Position numbers and translations under genes: made by a program
Shown here: positions 24,007 through 32,850 of the stretch, in pieces
Layout: each line of letters begins with the position of its first letter
How positions within the stretch are numbered: the stretch's first letter is position 1
The notes under the pieces: generated by a model
What the model was told of the DNA's origin: nothing
Seen by the model: the letters and a program-made list of their open reading frames with translations, nothing else
Database searches by the model: none
NCBI GenBank assembly: GCA_029056055.1
Contig: JAIDCC010000051.1
Location: 1-64,000, forward strand
Direction: 5' to 3'
DNA length: 64,000 bases
From: Duncaniella sp.
GTDB taxonomy: Bacteria > Bacteroidota > Bacteroidia > Bacteroidales > Muribaculaceae

Positions 24007-27000
24007 CTATATTTGGTTAATCGGTATCGAAGACTCGGTTGACGCCGACTTCTCCTGACATTGCTTTTCGAACGCCTTGGGCGTGATGCCGAACTGCTTG
24101 AAGAAAAGACGGGTGAAGTAAGACTGCGAATTGATACCTACCATGTAGCAGATATCACCCATCCGGTACTTCCCTTCCTGAATAAGTTCGGCAGCCTTCT
24201 TCAGACGTATGATGCGGATAAGTTCCACGGGCGAAAGATTGAAAAGCGTCTTGATTTTTCTAAGGAGACTGCTTCGGCTCATACAGAAAATGTCGGCCAT
24301 GCTTTCGACATTGAAATTCTCGTTGCTGATGTTTTCCTTGATGAGCTCGGTGACTTTTGTCATAAACTCCTCGTCGGCTTTGTTCATCTTCATGTTGTCG
24401 ACTGAGAAGAAGGGCTTGTTGAGGAAAGCCTTGCGCTCGTGGCGGCGATTGTCGAGCAACGATTTAATCTGCTGTCGGAAGTATTTGATTGAGAAAGGCT
24501 TCTCGATATACGATTCGCCTCCGCATTCGAGGGCGCGCACCTTGCTTTCAAGGTCGTTCTTGGCTGTCAGAAACACCACGGGAATGGGCGAAAGGTTAGG
24601 GTCGTCCTTGATGGCCTTGCAGAGAGCGTAGCCGTCCATGACGGGCATCATGATGTCGGTCACCACGATGTCGAAACGGTGTTCGCGAAGTTTGTCGAGA
24701 GCCTCCTGCCCGTTGCCGGCAGTTTCCACCACGAAATTCTTGCTCAGCTGGTCGTAGAGAAATTCGCGCATCTCGTCGTTGTCGTCAACGAAGAGTAGCG
24801 TGTAGCTAGAATTGTTCGACGATACGGGCGACTCCTCTTCGAGCACGTATTCGGTCATCACGGGACTGGCATTGATTTCGGGCTCGTCTATCGTGGCCTT
24901 GAGAGGCAATGTGAGACGGAAGGTATTGATGCCAGGCGCGGGGTCGTCGACAAGCTCGATGGTGCCTCCGTGCAGGTGGGCGAGTGTGCGGCAGAGCGGC
25001 AGCCCGATGCCCACACCGCCGTTGTCGGCCTTCGACGACAACTGATAGAACGGTTCGAATATGCGGTAACGGTTTTCGCCCGAAATCTTTTCGCCGTCGC
25101 TTCTCACCGACACGATGAAGTTTGAGTCGGTGGTTTCGAGGCTCACCTCTATGTTTCTGTCGGAATACTTGAGCGCGTTGTTGAAGAGATTGCTGAGAAT
25201 TTTGGTGACCGCCTCTTTGTCGATAGTGGCGAGCACAGGATGGTCGGGCAGATTGGTGAGCAGCTCCTTGTTGCGCGTCGAGATGGTCACCTCGAAACGG
25301 TCAAGGGTCTCCTGTACGAGCGCGTTGACATCTACCGACGTGAATTTCAGAGCATGATTTTCGGAGTCCATCTTCTGGAAGTCGAGTATCTGCCCGGTGA
25401 GGTCGAGCAGACGCGATGTGTTCTGCCTTATCACTTTCAGATAGCGCTGTATGCGCCCGTCGGCTACGCCTATCTCCTCGATAGCCTCGAGAGGAGTGCC
25501 TATGAGGGTCAGAGGCGTGCGGATTTCATGGGCTATCTCGGTGAAAAACTGCATCTTCTTTTTATAGAGTTCCTTCTCCTTCTCGATGGTGAAGATTTCT
25601 TCCTTCTCGACGAGCTTCTCCTCCTGGCGTTTGCGATAATAGGCCCAGCTCCCGCCGAGCAAAGCCAGAAACATCAGCAGGTAGATGCAGTTGGCCCACC
25701 ATGACTGAAACCACGGCGCAAGCACCGTGATGGCGAGTTGGCGCGTGGCCTCTGTGTCGCCGACGCGCATCACCTCGAGGGTGTACTTTCCGGGCGAGAT
25801 GCCTGCAAACGACAGATTGCGGGGGTCTGACACGACACTCCACTCCTGATTGACAGGAAGAAGGCGGTAGACAAACCGGTCGTTGGCGTGAGCCGTGTAG
25901 ATGGGCGAGCCGATGCTGAGCGAGAAGTCGCAGCAGTCTGATTCGAGTTCTATCTTGTCGCTGTAGAGAATGCTTCCCTTCAGAACAGCAGAGAGCTCGG
26001 AAGTACACTTGCCGTCGGATTTCAGACGGAAGTCGGTGAAAAACAGGGGAACACCTTGCGTAGTGCTGTCGGCATCGGGATTGAACACGATTAGCCCGTC
26101 GATGCCACCCATGTAGAATCGGCCGTCGGCTGCCTTGACCGCCGACTTGTAGTTGAACTGGTTGTTGCCTTTCGAATACACTTTCACGTCGCCCGTTTCG
26201 GGGTCAAACTTGGTGAGTCCGCGATTGGTGCCAAACCAGAGGAAACCGCTGTTGTCTTCGATGATGTCATAGACAGTGTCGTCGGGGAGCCCTTTTGACG
26301 AGTCGTAGGTCTCGAAGGCATCGGTCTGCGCGTTGTAGAGCGCCAGACCGCCGCGGTCGGTGGCAAACCACAGACGACCCTTCGAATCCTCCGTGACTGA
26401 GCTTATCGAATTCGAGCGCAATCCGTTCGAATGATTTTCGTCGAAGGCATAATGCTTGTAGGTGTTGGTCATGGGGTTATACTGCCATATGCCCTCGCCC
26501 ATCGAAGCTATCCAGATGATGCCTTTCGAATCCTGAAGCATGTCATAGACCCAACTTTCGCCCACCTCTTCAATGCGTTTGAATTCTCCGCTCCCTTTCG
26601 AACGTCGGTAGAGACCCCACGACGCACTCACCCAAAGATTGCCGGAGCCATCCTGATAGACGTTGTAGACGTCGCTGACCGTCTCGAGCAAGTCGGTGCC
26701 GATGGTGCCTGTAGTGGTGCCGTCTTCCTGCATCACCACACACCCACCGCGCACGAAACCGGCATAAATCTTCCCGTCGATAGCTTTGAGACAGAGTGTG
26801 ATACTCTCGTCTGTAGACAACGGTCGCGGGTGACTCACGCGCCCAGTAGAAGGGTCGAGCACATTCAGGCCTGCCTCTTCCGTACCTATCCACACTTTTC
26901 CCTCCGAATCAATGTCGAGACCGCGGATGTGATTGCTGGTCAGTCCGCGCTGCGACACGTCGGCTCCGTATTTCTCGAAAATCAGCCCCGAACGCTGCAC

Positions 27001-28017
27001 GTAGTTGACTCCTCCGAACATCGTCCCGGCCCAGACATTGCGGTCGGCGTCGACGAAAAGAGCCGTAATCGTGTTGTCCGACATCGAGCGCCTTCCCATG
27101 GTGTTCTTGCTGAGCTCGCGCTCGGTGCCTTTGGCTAAATCAAGGGCGAAGATACCTTCGGTGGTGCCGAGCCAGAGTTCGTTGTCGACACTCTTGATGG
27201 AGTAGACAAATACTTTTCCGTTCTTCGAAAATGGAATCGTCGTCAGGGTCAGCGTGGTCGGGTCGATGCGGAAAAGTTCGCCCTCGCGTGTCGATACGGC
27301 AAGGCTTCCGTCGGGAAGCTCGTCGACATACTGCGCTATCACATTGTCGAGTCGTGCAAATCCGGGGGTCGCAGTGCCCATCTTTCGGAAATGATTGGTC
27401 TGGGAGTCGTAGAAATAAAGTCCCTGATTGTTGGTGCCCACGATTACGTTGCCTCTCGACGTGACAAGCAGCGAGAGAGGCAGTTTCTCTTTATTGCCGT
27501 TGTGATTGGTGACGCTGTAGTATTCAAGTTTGCCGTTGTTCACCTTGAACACGCCCTGATTGGGCACGAGAATCCATGTGTTGCCCTGTGAGTCGCCTTG
27601 AATGCTCTCCACCCAGTCTTCCACCATCACTCCGTTGGGAGCGGCGAGGTCGAGCACTGTGAATTTCTCTCGCGTGGGGTCGAATTTGTAGACCCCGCGG
27701 TCGGTGCCTATCCACAGATGGCTGTCGGCATCTTCATAGATGGCGCCGATGTTGTTATTACCGCGCGAGGCCTCATGGTCATGGCAGTCGAACGCCTTGA
27801 TGGAGATGCCGTCGAAACGGTCGAGTCCGTTTTTGGTGCCAAACCAGATGAAGCCGTTCGAATCCTGAGCTATAGCCTTGACATAGCTCGACGACAGCCC
27901 CTGGTCACTCCCGATGTTGCGGAAAGCAAAGTGATCGTAGGCCCGCGCAGCGGGCGTGCCCCCAAGGAGGCACATTGCCGTGACTATGAAAACTATCTTC
28001 TTTAAAATTCCGTGCAT
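24007..28017 (-). CDS. Hybrid two-component system sensor/AraC-type regulator (HTCS)
   Basis: A 1336-residue inner-membrane one-protein two-component system. A signal peptide (to about residue 26) leads into a periplasmic double beta-propeller of reg_prop repeats (SNGFIWFGTKNGLDRFD, RNVWAGTMFGGVNYV and others, about 30-660). A Y_Y_Y domain (about 690-755) and a membrane helix (about 765-788) follow. The kinase phospho-acceptor is His830 in AHEIRTPL, followed by the HATPase (GVGIGLPLCRTL). A receiver has Asp1121 in TDIMMPVMDG, and a C-terminal AraC-type HTH (about 1230-1330) contains FCMSRSSLLRKIK and YFTRLFFKQFGITPKAF. Such proteins bind an oligosaccharide in the periplasm and activate their PUL. 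It lies in the same direction as the GH36-like genes before it and the esterase after it. Confidence 0.93.
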   Translation of the reverse strand: MHGILKKIVFIVTAMCLLGGTPAARAYDHFAFRNIGSDQGLSSSYVKAIAQDSNGFIWFGTKNGLDRFDGISIKAFDCHDHEASRGNNNIGAIYEDADSHLWIGTDRGVYKFDPTREKFTVLDLAAPNGVMVEDWVESIQGDSQGNTWILVPNQGVFKVNNGKLEYYSVTNHNGNKEKLPLSLLVTSRGNVIVGTNNQGLYFYDSQTNHFRKMGTATPGFARLDNVIAQYVDELPDGSLAVSTREGELFRIDPTTLTLTTIPFSKNGKVFVYSIKSVDNELWLGTTEGIFALDLAKGTERELSKNTMGRRSMSDNTITALFVDADRNVWAGTMFGGVNYVQRSGLIFEKYGADVSQRGLTSNHIRGLDIDSEGKVWIGTEEAGLNVLDPSTGRVSHPRPLSTDESITLCLKAIDGKIYAGFVRGGCVVMQEDGTTTGTIGTDLLETVSDVYNVYQDGSGNLWVSASWGLYRRSKGSGEFKRIEEVGESWVYDMLQDSKGIIWIASMGEGIWQYNPMTNTYKHYAFDENHSNGLRSNSISSVTEDSKGRLWFATDRGGLALYNAQTDAFETYDSSKGLPDDTVYDIIEDNSGFLWFGTNRGLTKFDPETGDVKVYSKGNNQFNYKSAVKAADGRFYMGGIDGLIVFNPDADSTTQGVPLFFTDFRLKSDGKCTSELSAVLKGSILYSDKIELESDCCDFSLSIGSPIYTAHANDRFVYRLLPVNQEWSVVSDPRNLSFAGISPGKYTLEVMRVGDTEATRQLAITVLAPWFQSWWANCIYLLMFLALLGGSWAYYRKRQEEKLVEKEEIFTIEKEKELYKKKMQFFTEIAHEIRTPLTLIGTPLEAIEEIGVADGRIQRYLKVIRQNTSRLLDLTGQILDFQKMDSENHALKFTSVDVNALVQETLDRFEVTISTRNKELLTNLPDHPVLATIDKEAVTKILSNLFNNALKYSDRNIEVSLETTDSNFIVSVRSDGEKISGENRYRIFEPFYQLSSKADNGGVGIGLPLCRTLAHLHGGTIELVDDPAPGINTFRLTLPLKATIDEPEINASPVMTEYVLEEESPVSSNNSSYTLLFVDDNDEMREFLYDQLSKNFVVETAGNGQEALDKLREHRFDIVVTDIMMPVMDGYALCKAIKDDPNLSPIPVVFLTAKNDLESKVRALECGGESYIEKPFSIKYFRQQIKSLLDNRRHERKAFLNKPFFSVDNMKMNKADEEFMTKVTELIKENISNENFNVESMADIFCMSRSSLLRKIKTLFNLSPVELIRIIRLKKAAELIQEGKYRMGDICYMVGINSQSYFTRLFFKQFGITPKAFEKQCQEKSASTESSIPINQI

Positions 28018-28043
28018 TGGTTTGTATGCGGTTGATTTTCCGC

Positions 28044-28077
28044 CCTGCGGCCGCGACGGCTATGCCGGGGCCGCAGG
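28044..28077 (-). promoter_or_regulatory. GC-rich hairpin ahead of the HTCS
   Basis: CCTGCGGCC (28044-28052) pairs with GGCCGCAGG (28069-28077). The loop itself contains CGGC-tat-GCCG. It lies in the 78-base gap between the GH36-like stop and the HTCS start on the minus strand. It may act as an attenuator that lowers regulator expression relative to the enzymes. There is no U-tract. Confidence 0.5.
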
Positions 28078-28095
28078 TACTGATGAGAATGTTTT

Positions 28096-30546
28096 TTATC
28101 GGTTGACGATTTTGACATGTTGAGCCATGCCGGCACTTCCCTTCGCCTCGACGATGTAGATGCCGCCGGCAAAGGCGGAAAGGTCAAGTGTCGCAGCGTT
28201 TTCACCACGCGCGTCGACGCTCATCACTTTCTTTCCCGAAATGTCGTAGACTTCGATGCTCTGCATCGTCATGCCAGTCAAGATGAATTGCTTCATGCCT
28301 GTCTTTTCGGCCGCAAGAGTCTCGGGCGTGTCGGAGGCGACATTGCCGATTGCTGTCGGGGCATCGCCGAGTGTGAAACGATACACCTTGACATCCTTGG
28401 CGGGCACGCTGTAGTCAATCGTGCGCTTGTCGGCGGCAATGATTTCGCCCGACCAGAGTTCTTTGATTTCGCTCACTGTCTCGTCGTCAGCAACACCGAT
28501 TCGCGCGAAATCGGTGCTGCCTGTTGAAGCAAACATCGACTTGTAGTTGAACACCGCGAGATAGACCTGATTGCCGGTGCGGCGCACAAACATACTCTCG
28601 GCACTTTGCGAACTCGAGGGCTTATGACCGTCGACAGGCATGAACGAGCCGGTGTTGTTGCGCACGTATTCGTTGATATCGGCGTTGCCCATGATGGTCA
28701 GGGCGCGGGTGCGCGACTCTTCGGGATAACCCACGATGTCGCCTTTCTTATGACCGTTGTCGTCGGTATAGACCACCTTGTCGCTGAAATTGTCGCCGAA
28801 GATGAACGCGCCGGTCGCCATGCCCGAAGTGGCGCGCGCACGGTTTTCGCCCAACGTCTCGCGTGCTCCGTGGCCTCCCTTGCACATGACAAGCTGGTCG
28901 GGGTCGTTGACGGTGTAGAGGCGGTCGGTCCACCATCCGTAGGAAATGGCGTTCATCACATACTCGGTCTCGCCGATTTCGCTGAAACGGTCGCAGCAGG
29001 TGCGACGCCCGTGGGCATACTGATAGGGAAAAATCGGCGAAATCGACTCGACGATATACATGCCGTATTTCGAAGCCTCTTCGAGGAGTATCTTCATACC
29101 GTAGTTGTAGGCCTGCACGCCGGTAGTCACTTCCGGGTCATACCAGCTGTCTCCCTCGATGATGCCGTTGTTGAGGAAGTCCACCTTGATATACTTCGCG
29201 CCGTTGGTGGCATACTGCTTGAGGAAATGCGCGATGTGGGCTTTCAGCGCGGGATGCGTGGGGTCGACGGCGCAACCGCCGTTCGACGGCACTACGTAAG
29301 GTGTGCCATTGACTTTGAGGGCGATGTCGCGATAGGTGTAGTCAGGCTCGCCGTTCAGACCGGTGCCGGGGATTTTGCTGTCGAGCGCCCACTCCCACGC
29401 CACGAACGGCCCGCAGTAGAGACCGAGTCGCTGGTTGGTACCCTCCTTGGTGTCGCGTCCGTCGCGATAGGAGCCCTCGGCAAAAACTTTCGTGCCGAGC
29501 GACCAGATTTTGTTTGACGGGATGTTGTCTGAGGCGAAGGCATCGAGACTTATGACGGTCTGCTCGCAGTTGTCGTGAAATCCGAGCTCGAAGAGATTGT
29601 CCTTGATGAAGCGGGCCGATTCTTCCACTCCATCATAATTGATGTAGTTCTGCTGCACACCCCACGAGCTCCACCCCATAGGATTGCCCGCGGTCCATTC
29701 GGCCTTCGGCACCACCTTAGTATTGGCATCACCATAGTCGTTGAGTCCTTCGCGCCAGTCGTCGTAAAGTCCTACGAAGAAGCGCGCCGAAGCCACCCGC
29801 TGACCTTTCACCTTGCCGTGGGGCAATGCGTCGCGCGAAAAATAATCGGTATAACCCGACAGACACTCGAATTTGTCGAGACGATAACCGTTGGTGCCGG
29901 CTATGGTCACTCCGCTCTTCCAGAGGTCGTGGTCGACGGAGCCGCCTATCAGGCCGCGGCGCGTCTCGCCGTCAAACACGTAGCCCACTTCGTGAGAGGT
30001 CATTTCGTCGCCATCCTTCATCACGTTTATTTCATACTTGAGGTGTCCGTCATTGTCGAACGGCACCCACACCATGCGGTTTGAAGCGCCGTTGAGCGGT
30101 GTCGACGAGGCATTGACGGCCAGAGCCGTCAGCGAGCCCGAACGGAGTGTACGCCCCTCGTCGCTGCTCACCTCCACCTGTGCTATCATGTAGGGCAGCT
30201 GCTCATAGAAACTGAGTCGCTGGCGCATGGTGACACCATCGGCCTTGTAGCTGAGCACATAGGTTCTGCCGGTGCCGAAGCAGTCGTCGGCAGTCTCCAC
30301 GCTCACCTCGGGCATACCCTTCGCGTCGCGCGACGAGATGACGTGTTCGGCAGCCTCGCCATCAAAATTGTAGGTGGCCGATGCATAGATATCGTTGAAG
30401 AGGCGTATGCCCCCGCAGGTGAGCGAGGGGCGACCGGTGGTCTCCGGGATTTCGAGAGTCCACGCCCCTTCGGTGGCGGTATAGTCGGCGGCGTTGGCGC
30501 TCACGGCAGCCGCAGCCAGAAGGTAGACGAAAAAAGATTTATTCAT
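28096..30546 (-). CDS. GH36/clan GH-D alpha-galactosidase-like enzyme with T9SS-type C-terminal tail
   Basis: This 816-residue secreted enzyme has an N-terminal beta-sandwich (about 25-270) and a TIM barrel starting at MGWSSWGVQQNYINYDG. Its candidate nucleophile is Asp456 (YIKVDFLNNG) and candidate acid/base is Asp519 (CCDRFSE), giving the clan GH-D spacing. A C-terminal beta domain follows. Residues about 760-816 (IEVYDISGKKVMSV...GGIYIVEAKG...KIVNR) are a Por-secretion-type tail, which directs proteins through the type IX system to the cell surface. The paralogue at 30590-32605 lacks this tail. The specificity may be alpha-galactosidase or alpha-N-acetylgalactosaminidase. It is 43 bases downstream of that paralogue and surely in one operon with it. 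Confidence 0.8.
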   Translation of the reverse strand: MNKSFFVYLLAAAAVSANAADYTATEGAWTLEIPETTGRPSLTCGGIRLFNDIYASATYNFDGEAAEHVISSRDAKGMPEVSVETADDCFGTGRTYVLSYKADGVTMRQRLSFYEQLPYMIAQVEVSSDEGRTLRSGSLTALAVNASSTPLNGASNRMVWVPFDNDGHLKYEINVMKDGDEMTSHEVGYVFDGETRRGLIGGSVDHDLWKSGVTIAGTNGYRLDKFECLSGYTDYFSRDALPHGKVKGQRVASARFFVGLYDDWREGLNDYGDANTKVVPKAEWTAGNPMGWSSWGVQQNYINYDGVEESARFIKDNLFELGFHDNCEQTVISLDAFASDNIPSNKIWSLGTKVFAEGSYRDGRDTKEGTNQRLGLYCGPFVAWEWALDSKIPGTGLNGEPDYTYRDIALKVNGTPYVVPSNGGCAVDPTHPALKAHIAHFLKQYATNGAKYIKVDFLNNGIIEGDSWYDPEVTTGVQAYNYGMKILLEEASKYGMYIVESISPIFPYQYAHGRRTCCDRFSEIGETEYVMNAISYGWWTDRLYTVNDPDQLVMCKGGHGARETLGENRARATSGMATGAFIFGDNFSDKVVYTDDNGHKKGDIVGYPEESRTRALTIMGNADINEYVRNNTGSFMPVDGHKPSSSQSAESMFVRRTGNQVYLAVFNYKSMFASTGSTDFARIGVADDETVSEIKELWSGEIIAADKRTIDYSVPAKDVKVYRFTLGDAPTAIGNVASDTPETLAAEKTGMKQFILTGMTMQSIEVYDISGKKVMSVDARGENAATLDLSAFAGGIYIVEAKGSAGMAQHVKIVNR

Positions 30547-30589
30547 GGTTTTTCGAACAGTTAATGGTGTGTGTGTTCAGACAGATTGT

Positions 30590-32605
30590 TCAGAAAGAAA
30601 TTTTAAAAACCTTGACATCTTTGGCGGGGATTTCCACAATCAGGTCGCCGCGGAATGTAGCGCGGTCGGAGCTCCATAGTTCGGTGGCGGCGTAGTCGAT
30701 GCCCTCCGAGAGCCCGAGGCGTCGCAGGGGGAGCCGCTTGGTCTCGGCCTTGTCGCCGAAGTTGAAGAGCGCCACATACATTCCCCCCTCGGCGGGATGA
30801 CAGAAGATGTCGGCGGCGCGCTCGCCGGTGCCGAGTTCTACGGGGCGGAACGATTTACATTCGCGGGCTATGCGGTTGATTTCGGGATTGGTGAGATTGC
30901 GCACGATGCGCTTCTTCACGCCCTCGTCGCCCGAAGCGCTCATGTCGTCGCCCAGAAGGTAGACACCCGTGATGGCCGACGATGTGACGCGGGCGCGGTT
31001 TTCGCCGTCACTCACCCCCTCGAGCACCATGTGGTCGGCATCGTTGAAGTGATACACGTGGTCGAGCCACCAGCCGTAGGTCAGCCCGTTGAGCGTGTAC
31101 TCGGTGTTGTTGATGTCAGCCCACGCGTCGCAGCCTATTCGTCGGCTGTGAGCGTAGTTGGCGGGGAAAAGCGGCGCAATCGAAAGGTTTATCCAGAGCT
31201 TGCCGTCGGCTATGCTGTCGATATATCTCATGCCTTCCGAATATGCCTGCACCCCGGTGGTCACTGCCGGGTCGAAATGTTTGTCGGACTCGTAGGCACC
31301 ATGAGCCATGAAGTCGATTTTCACATATTCGTAGCCCCAATCCTTGATTTCCTCAAGCTGACGCTTGATGCGGGCCTTGACGGCGGGATGGGTAGGGTCA
31401 AGCGCGTAGGCTCCGTCAAATTCGAGTATCTTTCCGTCGCCATAGAGGTAGGCATCTTTGAATTTGTATTCGGGCATCTCGCTTATCGTGGCATCAGGAT
31501 TTTTGCCCCAGTCGGTAAACGGGCAGTAATAGATGCCGGCTTTCTGACCACGGCGGCGGCACTCTTCTACAAACTGCTTGTGTTGCTCGGGCTTGAAACC
31601 GAAATCCCAGAAAGCGTCGAGCCCCACGCAGACCCCGCCCTCCGCATCGGCAAACGAGGCGTTCTGAAGATGTTCGCTGATGAACTGCGACACCTCCGAA
31701 GCGTTGTCATAATTGATTTTGGTCTGGAGCTTGCCCCAGCTGTTCCATCCGAACGGACGCGCCCCTCGCGAAGCAATCTTGGGTGCCACTGCGGCGCAGG
31801 CATCCGCGAAGGCCTCCATGCCGTCGCGCCAGTCGGCGTAACGCCCCACGAAAATCAGCGGCGACTTCACGCTCTTACCCTTGACGGCACCGTGGGCTAT
31901 TATGTCGCGGGTGAGCGACGTGGCCACGCCGCCAAACGCCACGAGGGTGTCTACGGTGCACCCGCTGTCTGTGGCCACCTGTATGCCGGTCTTCCACGTG
32001 TCATGCTCCAGCGAGCCTATCACAAGCGCCGAGCGCGTGTCGGCGTTAACGAGGGCTCCCACTTCGTAGCTCACGGGCATCTGCCCGCCGAAAGGCGTGT
32101 TGCGGTATCTCACCCATGCATCGTTGTCATAAGGCACGAAGACCGAATAGTTGCCCGTGCGGTCGAAGAGACGGTAGCTCTCGGTGACGGCCACCGGCGC
32201 CATGTAGCGGGTGGAAATTTCCTCCGGCGATACGACGGTCAGCTCGGTGGTGACGAATGCCTTGCCGGGATAAAAATTGATGGTTTGGCTTACACTACCT
32301 CCATCCTTGCGCGCGGCTATCGTCACCGTCTTCTGCTTTCCGAAGAGTCCCTCCCGGTCGGCGAGTCTGACGCTGTGACCCGTGCAGTCGGCAAACGTCA
32401 GCGTGTCGCCGCCCACGCTCCATTGAGCCTGCGAATGCTCTATCACCGGCTCGTCGCCCAGCATAAGGTCAATCGCGCCGCTCGCGTTGTCGACGGTAAG
32501 CGTCCAGTCGTAGATATCATATGTGAGGTTCTTCGCTCCGGTCGGTGTCACGCCGGTGCCAGCAATCATCGCAAAAGCCAGAGCTTTCAGGAGTGAGTGG
32601 TTCAT
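30590..32605 (-). CDS. GH36/clan GH-D alpha-galactosidase-like enzyme
   Basis: A 671-residue secreted enzyme paralogous to the product of 28096-30546. It has a signal peptide (MNHSLLKALAFAMIAGTG...), an N-terminal beta-sandwich, and a barrel from FGWNSWGKLQTKINYDNA. The candidate nucleophile is Asp431 in YVKIDFMAHG, and the candidate acid/base is Asp493 in GCDAWADI. The shared blocks HPAVKARI, TTGVQAY, YGWWLDHVY and GENRARVTS align with the paralogue throughout. It ends directly after the C-terminal beta domain (PAKDVKVFKISF), with no secretion tail, so it is probably periplasmic. It appears to be the first gene of the minus-strand enzyme/regulator unit, with a promoter-like TAATTTTG 41 bases upstream. 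Confidence 0.8.
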   Translation of the reverse strand: MNHSLLKALAFAMIAGTGVTPTGAKNLTYDIYDWTLTVDNASGAIDLMLGDEPVIEHSQAQWSVGGDTLTFADCTGHSVRLADREGLFGKQKTVTIAARKDGGSVSQTINFYPGKAFVTTELTVVSPEEISTRYMAPVAVTESYRLFDRTGNYSVFVPYDNDAWVRYRNTPFGGQMPVSYEVGALVNADTRSALVIGSLEHDTWKTGIQVATDSGCTVDTLVAFGGVATSLTRDIIAHGAVKGKSVKSPLIFVGRYADWRDGMEAFADACAAVAPKIASRGARPFGWNSWGKLQTKINYDNASEVSQFISEHLQNASFADAEGGVCVGLDAFWDFGFKPEQHKQFVEECRRRGQKAGIYYCPFTDWGKNPDATISEMPEYKFKDAYLYGDGKILEFDGAYALDPTHPAVKARIKRQLEEIKDWGYEYVKIDFMAHGAYESDKHFDPAVTTGVQAYSEGMRYIDSIADGKLWINLSIAPLFPANYAHSRRIGCDAWADINNTEYTLNGLTYGWWLDHVYHFNDADHMVLEGVSDGENRARVTSSAITGVYLLGDDMSASGDEGVKKRIVRNLTNPEINRIARECKSFRPVELGTGERAADIFCHPAEGGMYVALFNFGDKAETKRLPLRRLGLSEGIDYAATELWSSDRATFRGDLIVEIPAKDVKVFKISF

Positions 32606-32646
32606 TTTTCAGACTGTGATGGTGGTTTAAGGTGGTAAGTTTGTTG

Positions 32647-32654
32647 CAAAATTA
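32647..32654 (-). promoter_or_regulatory. -7 element of the GH36-like/HTCS operon
   Basis: TAATTTTG on the minus strand matches TAnnTTTG perfectly and lies 41 bases before the ATG at 32605. Several TTTG motifs occur upstream, but none is at the ideal 19-21 base spacing. Confidence 0.45.
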
Positions 32655-32749
32655 ACAAAACTTCGTGGTGCAAATTTGAAAAAATACCTCAATTAATATA
32701 ACTAATGCGGCTTTTGGAGCCGATTTTTGAGATTTCCGGGGTGTAAAGC

Positions 32750-32784
32750 ACGCAGACTCCGGATGTCTTATCCGAAGCCTGCGT
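32750..32784 (-). terminator. Hairpin after the FG-GAP gene
   Basis: A 15-bp stem (32750-32764 with 32770-32784) has a GTCTT loop (plus strand). The two mismatches are G-U wobbles in minus-strand RNA, which indicates that this strand is the functional one. It lies about 65 bases beyond the FG-GAP stop. The rest of this 245-base gap is AT-rich and carries the promoter at 32647. Confidence 0.6.
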
Positions 32785-32850
32785 TATGAACTTAAAAACC
32801 TAAAAAATCTGATTTACCTTGACAGAGGGTCTACTATCAATTATCAACAA

